Below are positions 1-7,015 of a DNA stretch of 19,792 nucleotides, one piece after another (the stretch's first letter is position 1; each line of letters starts with the position of its first letter). Origin of the DNA: Phycisphaerae bacterium (GTDB lineage: Bacteria > Planctomycetota > Phycisphaerae > UBA1845 > Fen-1342); the NCBI GenBank assembly GCA_022842805.1, contig JALHOX010000025.1, positions 1 to 19,792 on the forward strand. Reading direction: 5' to 3'. Below the pieces are notes generated by a model that had not been told where the DNA came from, did no database searches, and was given only the letters and a program-made list of their open reading frames with translations. The position numbers were made by a program, and so were the translations under genes.

Positions 1-66
1 TGGGGTGAGCATTGCGCTGCTTGGACCACGTCGCCGCGGGCGGCTGCAGAGCCTCACGCTTGGTTC

Positions 67-514
67 GCCGCCGCGCGTGAGGCGCGGAATCGCGGCGGCT
101 AGCCATTGCCTGCGCCGCCTTGCGGCGACGGAAGCAATTCAGAAAAGAATACAGGTCGTCGCATTCTGGCGAATGCAATGGCCTGGTTCCGCTGAGCGCG
201 AGCTGCTCGGTCACGTGCTTACGCGGAGGACCGCGGAAGCATGTGACCCGATCGGAGGGCATGCCGACGCAAAAGCCGTCGGCATGGCACCCGAATTTCC
301 GCACTTCCTTCCCGATTGCTTGCGCGGCAAACGCTTGCGCGCGGGTTGGTGGTGCGGGGCGATCTCGCGCTCGTGCAGGCGGTGCGACGGGCTTTTTGTC
401 CTTGGGCGGTCACCGATGGAACATCGATGTTGCCGTTGGATTTCGAGCTTTTCGCATCGCTTGCGCGGGACTCACAGAGTTTTTTTGCCGGACCCCTCCG
501 TTTCGCGTGAGACG
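67..514 (+). other. Hairpin cluster, possible structured RNA
   Basis: Successive inverted repeats lie close together. A 9-bp stem joins 67-75 to 91-99. A hairpin at 113-118/122-127 is enclosed by ATTGC/GCAAT (105-109/134-138). A 6-bp stem with a TGGC loop is at 161-176. A long hairpin at 211-246 has 10 bp, one A-G mismatch, 5 bp and an AGGA loop. A 10-bp stem is at 260-269/277-286. A short stem ending in seven T lies at 470-486, and a 6-bp stem at 499-514. The two imperfect stems contain G-U pairs (215/242 and 502/511) that pair only as plus-strand RNA. No RNase P, tmRNA, SRP or 6S signature was recognised. It may be a non-coding RNA or a cluster of palindromic repeats; no promoter was identified. 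Confidence 0.35.
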
Positions 515-628
515 TTGCGGTTTGTGCGTTTCAGAGGCTGGGCGCGGCGTACCGCGGCTTGCCCTACCTATTGCAATCCGCGTCCGTGATATCGACGAGC
601 GCGGGGATCTTGTGGGAATTGTTTGCGT

Positions 629-710
629 GGGTGGAAGGGAAGGCGAGGGGAGGGGGGATGGGTGTGGGGGATTGGTGGGTTTTGGCGGGGAATGGGCGGG
701 ATTGCGGGGG
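629..710 (+). other. G-rich island, G-quadruplex-prone
   Basis: The plus strand carries eleven runs of three or more G in 82 bases, separated by short linkers and with almost no C. Four such runs are enough for an intramolecular G-quadruplex, so several alternative folds are possible. No gene starts immediately beside it. It could be a structural, replication-pausing or simple-repeat feature. Confidence 0.55.
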
Positions 711-715
711 TAAGA

Positions 716-742
716 GCGAATGGCGAATCGCGAATAGCGAAT
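716..742 (+). repeat. Four GCGAAT copies, period 7
   Basis: GCGAAT occurs at 716-721, 723-728, 730-735 and 737-742, exactly seven bases apart, with one further copy at 772-777. It is a short simple tandem repeat in non-coding DNA, and no function is apparent. Confidence 0.6.
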
Positions 743-890
743 TGAAGGCGGAGAGGACGCGGGCGGCGCTGGCGAATGGATGTCGGAGAAGGTGGCATGG
801 CGCAACCCATTCGCTGCCTCGGTCACGCCGTTCGGAGCGCTGAATCACGAGGCCGCGGCTGGAACGGGGATGGGCGGCGGCTTTGGGGGC

Positions 891-971
891 GGCACTGCTC
901 ACAGAGCAGTGGCACACCGGCGGGGCTACCCGCCCATCCGGACGAAGATGTGGCTCGCAGAGGAGTGGCAC
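891..971. repeat. Palindromic dispersed repeat, copies A and B
   Basis: Copy A centres on a perfect 8-bp hairpin (893-900/904-911, loop ACA) followed by GGCAC. A degenerate copy B lies downstream in the same orientation at about 950-971 and shares CTCGCAGAGGAGTGGCAC-like sequence. The 22 bases at 894-915 recur exactly, in inverted orientation, at 12472-12493 just after rsmB. An exact 22-nt match across 11.5 kb, both times in intergenic DNA, points to a REP-like family. Confidence 0.6.
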
Positions 972-1044
972 GATCGGCGACTGCGCGAAAACTGTGGCGG
1001 CGGCGGCCAAGGTGGGAGAGAACCTGCGGGACGCGGCCGGGAGG

Positions 1045-1079
1045 GAAAACAAAGAAGGCCGACCCGAGGGTCGACCTTC
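1045..1079 (-). terminator. Rho-independent terminator of PEP-CTERM gene 1
   Basis: On the minus strand a hairpin (1079-1054: GAAGG, one mismatch, CGACCC, 2-nt loop) is followed directly by TTTGTTTT. It begins 41 bases after the stop codon of the gene at 1120-1884. Confidence 0.8.
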
Positions 1080-1119
1080 TCTGCGTGCTTGTGCAAGCTG
1101 CGGTCTTTAGGGCCGTGCC

Positions 1120-1884
1120 TTAGCGGCGACGGATGCCCAGAGCAGCGAGGGCCAGCATGGCCAGGCTCGCGGGCTCAGGGGTGATCGTCGCTTCCGGCGA
1201 GCCGTTGGTGTAGCTGATCGGCTGACCAGCGATTTCGGCCGGGCCGCCGACGGCGTCGTCGTTGCCCAGGAAGATGCGGTTCGCAGCGCCGGTGCCCTGC
1301 AGGAAGCCGCTGGCGTCGTTGTTGATCTGGATGTCGCCGCCAGTGGTGGCCGACACTTCGATGTAGCCGAACAGCCACAGACCACCCGGGCGGTCCTGGT
1401 TGTCGAGGCTGGTCGTGGCGGTGCGGGTGGTCAGACCCGGCTCGAGGACGGCAACCGCGGGGGCGAGGTTGACGCTCTGCGAGGCCCAGTTCTGGAGGCC
1501 CGGAGCCGACGCCCAACGGTTCAGGTCGTCGCTCGGATCTTCCGGCGTGCCACCGTCATCGAGGACGCGCTGCCACAGGTTCGTCGCGGTGATCTGGACG
1601 TCGCCGGTCGTGTTGAACGACAGGTTGATGCCCTTGAGGTCGGTCAGCGGGGCAGTGGTGCCCGGGCTGAGGTCCGCCCACAGGTAGAAGCGGTAGCTGC
1701 TCGCAGCGCCGCCGGTGTCGACCGACGGGTCGGCAACGGTGCTGCTCGGAGCAAGAGCCGCGCTCTGGGTGTCATTGGCATCGCTGAGGCCAGCGAGCGA
1801 CAGGAAATAACGAGCACCGACCTGAGCCTGAGCGGCGGAAACGCCGATGGCCAGGAGGGCCGCAGTTGTAAGAATCTTCTTCAT
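1120..1884 (-). CDS. PEP-CTERM sorting-domain protein (paralogue 1)
   Basis: A secreted protein of 254 residues with unknown function. Residues 1-21 (MKKILTTAALLAIGVSAAQA) are a signal peptide. The C-terminus ends TPEP, a hydrophobic Leu/Ala helix, then GIRRR, which is the PEP-CTERM signal that exosortase family enzymes recognise for anchoring or surface export. The middle includes NLWQRVLDDGGTP, LNRWASAPGLQN and SGFLQGTG blocks and matches no family I can name. The start at 1884 was chosen over an in-frame ATG at 1986 because it begins the signal peptide and follows a GAGGGAGAAAAGG ribosome-binding region. It is a tandem duplicate of the gene at 2206-2979, with long identical stretches, and has its own promoter, structured leader and terminator. 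No exosortase gene lies in the window. Confidence 0.85.
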   Translation of the reverse strand: MKKILTTAALLAIGVSAAQAQVGARYFLSLAGLSDANDTQSAALAPSSTVADPSVDTGGAASSYRFYLWADLSPGTTAPLTDLKGINLSFNTTGDVQITATNLWQRVLDDGGTPEDPSDDLNRWASAPGLQNWASQSVNLAPAVAVLEPGLTTRTATTSLDNQDRPGGLWLFGYIEVSATTGGDIQINNDASGFLQGTGAANRIFLGNDDAVGGPAEIAGQPISYTNGSPEATITPEPASLAMLALAALGIRRR

Positions 1885-1985
1885 GTGTGCCTTTTCTCCC
1901 TCTTCAGGAAAAACTTGGACATTCAGTGGAGGTGCTTCTCTGCCTCCAAAACACGTTTTGTCTGGGGTGCCGCACACCCATGACA
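1885..1985 (-). promoter_or_regulatory. Structured 5' leader of PEP-CTERM gene 1
   Basis: Reading on the minus strand from the predicted transcription start near 1985, there is a hairpin GGGTG-5 nt-CACCC (1979-1965). A second hairpin follows, TGGAGG-10 nt-CCTCCA (1948-1927), with AGAGAAGCA in the loop, and then AGAGGGAGAAAAGG before the start codon. The leader of paralogue 2 has the same elements in the same order. The second stem contains GGAGG, an anti-SD-complementary sequence sequestered by CCTCC. Possible roles are mRNA stability, translational control or ligand/protein binding; no known riboswitch class was recognised. Confidence 0.5.
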
Positions 1986-1991
1986 AGGGTG

Positions 1992-2020
1992 AATGTAACC
2001 AAGCGGGGGGAGCGATGCAA
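1992..2020 (-). promoter_or_regulatory. Sigma70-like promoter of PEP-CTERM gene 1
   Basis: The minus strand reads TTGCAT (2020-2015), a 17-base spacer, then TACATT (1997-1992). Transcription would start near 1985, just before the first leader hairpin. The same -35 hexamer precedes smc and rpmI. Confidence 0.5.
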
Positions 2021-2205
2021 CGCCGAATGTGAAAAATCTCGCACTAGCCGATTCCGGGGGAAGTGGAACCGCTCAGCGGAGCATTCGTGTCGCAAAAAGG
2101 CAAGATTTTTGATCCGATAACGGGGGCCGGAGTGACCGGCCCCCGAAAGCGGTATGTGCAAGCTTCCGTGCTACAAGCCTTGCGTACGTTTCAAGTTACG
2201 CACTA
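2021..2205. other. Spacer between PEP-CTERM paralogues
   Basis: Apart from the terminator hairpin of the downstream paralogue at 2121-2145 and a small CCGC/GCGG stem near 2070, nothing recognisable lies between the gene 1 promoter and the stop codon of gene 2. No open frame looks coding. Confidence 0.5.
2110..2145 (-). terminator. Terminator hairpin of PEP-CTERM gene 2
   Basis: A perfect 10-bp GC-rich stem (2121-2130/2136-2145, loop AGTGA) lies about 60 bases downstream of the gene 2 stop codon. On the minus strand it is followed by TTATCGGATC and then AAAAATC, so the U-tract is weak. It also separates gene 2 from the gene 1 promoter. Confidence 0.6.
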
Positions 2206-2979
2206 TTAGCGGCGGCGGATACCGAGAGCAGCGAGGGCCAGCATGGCCAGGCTCGCGGGCTCAGGGGTGATCGTGGCTTCCGGCGACGCGTTGTCATAGG
2301 TGACCGTGCCCGGGGGAACGGCCGGAGCGGCTTCGCCACCGACGGCGTCGTCAAAGCCCAGGAAGATGCGGTTGCCGGTGCCGGTGCCCTGCAGGAAACC
2401 GCTGGCCTGGTGACGGATCTGGACGTCGCCCTGGTTGCCCTGGACTTCGATCCAGCCGAACAGCCACAGGCCGCCAGCGCGGTCCTGATTGTCAAGGCTG
2501 GTCGTCGCGGTGCGGGTCGTCAGGCCCGGCTCGAGAACGGCGACGGTCGTCGCCGGGTCGGCGTTCTGGCTGCCCGGGGCGAAGTTCTGCAGGCCCGGAG
2601 CCGACGCCCAGCGGTTCAGGTCGTCGCTGGTGTCATCCGGCGTGCCGCCGTCATCGAGGACGCGCTGCCAGAGGTTCGAGCGGAGGACCGACAGGTTGCC
2701 GTTGACGGCGAGGGCGATGTCGATGCCCTTGAGGTCGGTCAGCGGGCTGGTGCTGCCCGGGCTCAAGTCGGCCCACAGGTACAGGCGGGTGATGGCGCTG
2801 GAGTCGTTGCCGACGTCCACCGTCTGATCAGCGGTGCCCGGAGCGGTCGAGGCGGCGCTCTGTGTGTCGTTCGGGTCGGCCAGGCCGGCGGTCGACAGGA
2901 AGTAACGAGCCGACACCTGGGCCATGGCGGCCGAAGCGCCGAGGCTGAGGATCGCCGCGGTAGCAAGGATCTTCTTCAT
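2206..2979 (-). CDS. PEP-CTERM sorting-domain protein (paralogue 2)
   Basis: A secreted protein of 257 residues, paralogous to the product of 1120-1884. Its signal peptide is MKKILATAAILSLGASAAMA. The same central blocks are present (NLWQRVLDDGGTP, LNRWASAPGLQN, LEPGLTTRTATTSLDNQDR, ASGFLQGTG, NRIFLG.DDAVGG), and the C-terminus is an identical TPEP-hydrophobic-GIRRR tail. Relative to paralogue 1 there are small insertions (after LQN and in the APAVPPG region). The start at 2979 follows AGAGGGAGAAAAG and begins the signal peptide; the in-frame ATG at 3015 is less likely. The last coding section includes 50 bases identical to paralogue 1. The gene is transcribed divergently from smc. The product is probably exported and processed by an exosortase; its biological role is unknown. 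Confidence 0.85.
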   Translation of the reverse strand: MKKILATAAILSLGASAAMAQVSARYFLSTAGLADPNDTQSAASTAPGTADQTVDVGNDSSAITRLYLWADLSPGSTSPLTDLKGIDIALAVNGNLSVLRSNLWQRVLDDGGTPDDTSDDLNRWASAPGLQNFAPGSQNADPATTVAVLEPGLTTRTATTSLDNQDRAGGLWLFGWIEVQGNQGDVQIRHQASGFLQGTGTGNRIFLGFDDAVGGEAAPAVPPGTVTYDNASPEATITPEPASLAMLALAALGIRRR

Positions 2980-3077
2980 ACTGCTTTTCTCCCTCTGGAG
3001 GAATTTGGGGGACATGAGGAGGTGCTTCTCTCCTCCGGATCAAAAACACTCTCGGGTGCCACTCACCCGGCAATATC
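2980..3077 (-). promoter_or_regulatory. Structured 5' leader of PEP-CTERM gene 2
   Basis: On the minus strand, the hairpin CGGGTG-5 nt-CACCCG (3069-3053) is followed by GGAGG-9 nt-CCTCC (3036-3018), with AGAGAAGCA in the loop, then ATGTCC and AGAGGGAGAAAAG before the start codon. Order and spacing match the leader of gene 1. A possible -10 GATATT (3077-3072) would put the transcript start at the first hairpin, but no -35 sequence is visible. Confidence 0.5.
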
Positions 3078-3130
3078 GCGTACACGAAGGTCTAGGGGGG
3101 GCACTTCGCCAAAGGCAAATTGCGGGCGGG

Positions 3131-3170
3131 AAAATCGCGCGAAATTGCGCGAAATCGTGCGCGATTTTTT
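3131..3170. repeat. Three near-10-bp repeats forming a hairpin
   Basis: TCGCGCGAAA (3135-3144), TTGCGCGAAA (3145-3154) and TCGTGCGCGA (3155-3164) form a 10-bp tandem repeat. The ends AAAATCGCGC (3131-3140) and GCGCGATTTT (3159-3168) pair perfectly over 10 bp and are followed by further T. It lies between the divergent PEP-CTERM gene 2 and smc. It may be a bidirectional terminator-like hairpin or a protein-binding site on one face of the helix. Confidence 0.5.
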
Positions 3171-3330
3171 GGGGCCGAGACGCGAGAACTCGCGCCGACA
3201 GGCCCAGGCAGCGCAGGGCACGAATTTCGCGGACCTTGTCACACTCGCAAAACTTTGCACAGGGCTGATGACAAGTGCGGCCGCAAAACAGCATCCGCGA
3301 CGAACTGTCACTATGAGTGGTGGAAGGGGC
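3171..3330. other. Divergent intergenic stretch upstream of smc
   Basis: Between the 10-bp repeats and the smc promoter I see no gene. A 7-bp inverted repeat CTTGTCA/TGACAAG lies at about 3236-3275. Confidence 0.4.
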
Positions 3331-3358
3331 TTGCATCCTCCACAACATTTCGTAATAT
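3331..3358 (+). promoter_or_regulatory. Sigma70-like promoter of smc
   Basis: TTGCAT (3331-3336), a 16-base spacer and TAATAT (3353-3358) precede smc. Transcription would start near 3365, leaving an untranslated leader of about 48 bases. The smc start codon has no strong Shine-Dalgarno sequence (GTGAG is the best candidate). Confidence 0.55.
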
Positions 3359-3412
3359 CAGACCGTTCGCTGCGCTGCGCCACTGCGCGAGCCGTGAACA
3401 AGTGAGTCATGA

Positions 3413-6400
3413 ATGTTTCTGAAACGCGTCACGTTGCACGGATTTAAGAGCTTCGCCGACCGCACCGAGTTCGCCTTCGGCAGCGGCATCACGGCGATCG
3501 TCGGCCCGAATGGGTGCGGCAAGAGCAACGTGCTCGACGCGGTTCGGTGGGTTCTGGGCGAACAATCTGCAAAGAGCCTGCGCGGCACGCGCATGCTCGA
3601 TGTTGTGTTTTCGGGCTCGCGCTCGCGGAAGCCCGCCAACGCCGCCGAGGTCACGCTCGAGTTCGACAACTCGCGCCGGATTCTGCCGTTCGACGCGGAC
3701 GAGGTCAGCGTCGGTCGCGTGCTCTATCGCAGCGGCGACAGCGAATATCGGATCAACGGCGAAACGGTGCGGCTCAAAGATGTGCGCGACGTGTTCCTCG
3801 ACACGGGCGTGGGCGTCGATGCCTACAGCGTGATTGAGCAGGGGCGCGTCGATCGTTTGCTGCAATCGAGCCCGCTCGAGCGGCGCGAAATTTTCGAAGA
3901 GGCCGCCGGCATCAGCCGCTACAAGGCGCGCCGGGCCGAGACGCAGCGGCGCCTGGAGCGCACAAATCAAAACTTGCTGCGGCTCAACGATTTGCTCGAA
4001 GAGCTGGAGCGCCAGCTTCGCAGCGTGAAGCTCGCCGCGGCGAAGGCGCGCAAATTTCAGGAGTATGACGCTCGTTTGCGTGAGCTGCGAAGCGCCTTCT
4101 CGCTGGCCGAGTTTCACGGACTCGAAGAGCAGACCGCCGCGACGGTCGCCCGCCGCACGACGCTCGATGAGCAATTGCAGGCAACGCGGGCGGAATTGGG
4201 CGATATCGACGCCGACGCCGCGGCGCAGGACCGCGCCGTGCAGGCGATCGACGGTCAACTGCAGCAGCTCGACGGCGACCTGCGGCGGCTGGAGAGCGAA
4301 CTGGGCATGCTGGCCGAGCGCGCCGCGCAGGGCGAGGCGCGGCAGGCCGAATTGCGATCGACGCGGGATCGTCGCACCGAGCAGGCGACCGACCTGGCCA
4401 AGCGTCGGGCGCTGGCGCTCGCGCAGATCGCTCATATCGAGACGGACCTGTCGTCGCTGATCGCGCTGGTTCAGGAAAAATCGGTGCGGGTCGACGCGCT
4501 GCAGATGGATCGCTCCTCGGCCGAGGCCCGCTGCGACGCGGCCCGACGGCAGCTTGAGGCGCAGCGGGACGAGGGTTTTGCGATCGTTCGTCAGGGCGCG
4601 CTGCTGCAAAATCAGATCGCGAATATCACCCAGCAGATTGAACAGGCCCGCGTACAGATCGCCCGGCAAACCGAGCGTCGCAGCGCGGCTGAGGCGCAGC
4701 TGACGACGACGCGCCTGCGGCAGTCAGAACTGCGCGAGACGCTGACGACGATCAGCGGACAAATCGAATCGTTGGATCAGCAGATCGGCGAGCTTGCCGC
4801 CGCGGCGACCAGCGTGCAATCGAACCTGGCCGAGGTCGGCACAGAGCTGGTGCAGCTGCGCGAGCGGCGTTCGGCAGCGGCTTCGCGTCACGAAGTGCTC
4901 GATGATCTGGAGCAGCGGCGCGAAGAGGTCGGCGCGGGAACGCGCTTTGTGCTCGGCTGGCGCGGCGATGGCGGCGACGACGGCAGCGTCGTTGGGCTCG
5001 TGGCCGACCTGCTGAAGATCGACGATCCGCGAATCGCGATGCTGCAACATCTGCTGACGCGCTTCGAAGGTCACGTGGTCGTGCGCTCCGCCGATGGCTT
5101 CTTTGAGGCGCTGCAGAGCCGCGGGCCGCTGCCCGGGCCGGTTGATATTCTCGCGCTGGACCGCCTGCACATGGCCGACGAACCGGCCGACTATGGCACC
5201 GTGGGCGGCATCTCGCGCGCTTCGGAATGGGTGCATTGCGAGCCGGAGCTGCGGCCGTTGGCCGCGCGTTTGCTGGGGCGCGTCTTCATCGTGCCCAATC
5301 GCAGCGTCGCCCAGAAGCGGGCCGAATTTGCGCCGCAGGGCAATGTCTTCGTGACGCCGGACGGTGAAGTGATCTACCCCGGCGGGCAGTCGACCGTCGG
5401 CCCGCTCGCGGCGGAGTCGGGTCTGCTGAGCCGTCAGGCCGAATTGCTGCGCATCCGCGAAGCGCTGGATGTCGTCGAGCAGGATCTAAGCTCAGCCGAG
5501 AAGCGTCGCGGCGCCTTGCAGGAAGAGCTGCGGGCGCTGGAGAAGCGTCGCGGCGAAGCGACCGCCGAGGCCTCGCGGCTGCGCGAGCGGCGCTCCAGTG
5601 TGCAGACCGACATGGCCCGCGCCGAGAGCGAAGAGACGCGGCTGGCGACGGCGATGGACGACCTTTCGCACGAAATCGCGAACGCCGAATCCTCCATCGC
5701 GCAACTGCAGGAGCATGGCGAGCGGCTGGAGACGGAGCGACGCGAATCGGCCGGCCGTCAGCGGGCGCAGGACGAGCGTCTGAGCGAATTGGAACTGAGC
5801 CTGCGCGAATGCGAAGTGGCCGTGGCGCAACACACGCGCGAGTTGACCGACGCATTGGTCGAAATCGGTCGTCACGCAGAGAAGCGGACCGCCGCCGAAC
5901 ACGCGGTTCGCGAACTGCGTTCGCAGTGTGAGACGCTGGAGCGCGAGCGTGCCGCGGCGGAGCATGAGGCGGCCGAGGCGGACCTTCGTTTGGGCAGTCT
6001 GGCCGAGGAAGTGGCCGACGCCCGCAAGCGGCAGGCGCTGCGGATGGAGGAGTGCGGCGGGGTGCGGGCCGCCATCGCGGACGCCCGACAGGAGCGCCAG
6101 GCGCTGCGCGAGAAATTTGAGCTGTGCGGGGCGGCGCAGCGTGAGGTCCATCAGCGGATCGAGCAGCTGGCGGCCTCGCTGCACGAGCAGGAAGGCGAGC
6201 TGCGCGAGCTGGCCGTTCGCAAGCAGGGGATCGTCGAACGCGTCCGCGAAGAGTTGGGCGTCGACCTCGCGGCGCAATACGAGGACTATCTGCATCGTGA
6301 GCAGGATTGGTCCGCGATTCGGGGCGAAATTGAGGAATTGCGGGGCAAGATCCAGCGGCTGGGCAACGTCAACCTCGATGCGATTCAGGAACTCGACGAA

Positions 6401-6979
6401 TTGACGCCGCGCTATGACGGCATGGTGCAGCAAAAGGCGGATCTGACCGACACGATCGCCAAGCTGCAGCAGTTGATCACCGACCTCGACGGCGAGTCGC
6501 ACAAGCGCTTCGCCGAGGCGTTTAACGAAATTCGCGCGAATTTTCAGGAGCTGTTTCGTAAACTATTTGGCGGTGGTCGAGCCGATGTAATTCTTGAGGA
6601 CCCGGAACGTCCTCTGGAGTGCGGCATCGAGGTCATCGCAAGACCGCCCGGCAAAGAGCCGCAATCGATCTCGCTGCTTTCGGGCGGCGAAAAGACGATG
6701 ACCTGCGTGGCGCTGCTGATGGCGGTGTTCAAGAGCAAGCCGTCGCCGTTCGCGATTTTGGACGAGGTCGACGCGGCGCTGGACGAGGCCAACGTGGAAA
6801 GATTCAGCAAACTGCTGTATGACTTCCTTGATCTATCTCAGTTCGTGGTGATCACGCACAACAAGAAAACCATGGCCGCGGCCGACGTGCTGTACGGCGT
6901 GACCATGGAAGAGCCCGGCGTGAGCAAGCGGGTCAGTGTGCGTTTTGACGATCGTGTACATACGCCAAGCGTGGCGTAG
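3413..6979 (+). CDS. smc: Chromosome partition protein SMC
   Basis: The ATPase of the bacterial condensin complex, which with ScpA/ScpB compacts chromosomes and helps align sister arms; cytoplasmic and nucleoid-bound. The 1188 residues match the usual length. The N-terminal head starts MFLKRVTLHGFKSFADRT and has Walker A GPNGCGKSN (31-39). Long heptad-rich coiled coils (about 160-500 and 680-1020) flank a hinge of roughly residues 520-665. The C-terminal head has the ABC signature LLSGGEKTM (about 1088-1096) and Walker B with DE at 1117-1118 (AILDEVDAALD). The ATG at 3413 begins the conserved N-terminus directly. A putative promoter lies just upstream, and the 55-aa H1-like gene follows 36 bases after the stop. 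Gene identity is secure. Confidence 0.97.
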   Translation: MFLKRVTLHGFKSFADRTEFAFGSGITAIVGPNGCGKSNVLDAVRWVLGEQSAKSLRGTRMLDVVFSGSRSRKPANAAEVTLEFDNSRRILPFDADEVSVGRVLYRSGDSEYRINGETVRLKDVRDVFLDTGVGVDAYSVIEQGRVDRLLQSSPLERREIFEEAAGISRYKARRAETQRRLERTNQNLLRLNDLLEELERQLRSVKLAAAKARKFQEYDARLRELRSAFSLAEFHGLEEQTAATVARRTTLDEQLQATRAELGDIDADAAAQDRAVQAIDGQLQQLDGDLRRLESELGMLAERAAQGEARQAELRSTRDRRTEQATDLAKRRALALAQIAHIETDLSSLIALVQEKSVRVDALQMDRSSAEARCDAARRQLEAQRDEGFAIVRQGALLQNQIANITQQIEQARVQIARQTERRSAAEAQLTTTRLRQSELRETLTTISGQIESLDQQIGELAAAATSVQSNLAEVGTELVQLRERRSAAASRHEVLDDLEQRREEVGAGTRFVLGWRGDGGDDGSVVGLVADLLKIDDPRIAMLQHLLTRFEGHVVVRSADGFFEALQSRGPLPGPVDILALDRLHMADEPADYGTVGGISRASEWVHCEPELRPLAARLLGRVFIVPNRSVAQKRAEFAPQGNVFVTPDGEVIYPGGQSTVGPLAAESGLLSRQAELLRIREALDVVEQDLSSAEKRRGALQEELRALEKRRGEATAEASRLRERRSSVQTDMARAESEETRLATAMDDLSHEIANAESSIAQLQEHGERLETERRESAGRQRAQDERLSELELSLRECEVAVAQHTRELTDALVEIGRHAEKRTAAEHAVRELRSQCETLERERAAAEHEAAEADLRLGSLAEEVADARKRQALRMEECGGVRAAIADARQERQALREKFELCGAAQREVHQRIEQLAASLHEQEGELRELAVRKQGIVERVREELGVDLAAQYEDYLHREQDWSAIRGEIEELRGKIQRLGNVNLDAIQELDELTPRYDGMVQQKADLTDTIAKLQQLITDLDGESHKRFAEAFNEIRANFQELFRKLFGGGRADVILEDPERPLECGIEVIARPPGKEPQSISLLSGGEKTMTCVALLMAVFKSKPSPFAILDEVDAALDEANVERFSKLLYDFLDLSQFVVITHNKKTMAAADVLYGVTMEEPGVSKRVSVRFDDRVHTPSVA

Positions 6980-7015
6980 TTTGTTTCCGTGTTGCTCTAA
7001 CTAAGGAGAGCATGT

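Larger units (their letters stand above)
1..1044. other. Gene-free left region
   Basis: I see no convincing protein gene here. The open frames on both strands give arginine-, cysteine- or proline-rich translations with no recognisable family, and they overlap each other. The stretch instead holds a series of hairpins (67-514), a G-rich island (629-710), a 7-bp tandem repeat (716-742) and a palindromic dispersed repeat (891-971), followed by the terminator of the first PEP-CTERM gene. The gene to the left lies outside the window. Confidence 0.6.

Noticed and set aside
60..590. Known RNA gene (RNase P, tmRNA, SRP or 6S RNA)
   Set aside because: None of the conserved core sequences of these RNAs could be found on either strand, so only a generic structured-RNA suggestion is made.
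5..713. Overlapping plus-strand ORFs of 194 and 197 aa
   Set aside because: The translations are Arg/Cys-rich without recognisable motifs, they overlap in different frames, and the region is dominated by hairpins.
410..1052. Minus-strand ORFs of 138 and 162 aa
   Set aside because: Proline/serine-rich translations arise from the G-rich island and dispersed repeats read in reverse; no family or ribosome-binding site supports them.
2410..3405. 331-aa plus-strand ORF antisense to PEP-CTERM gene 2
   Set aside because: It mirrors a well-supported gene with a signal peptide, leader and sorting tail; long antisense frames are expected at this GC content.
3407..4669. 420-aa minus-strand ORF antisense to smc
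   Set aside because: It is a shadow of the smc codons; the sense frame has full Walker and signature motifs.
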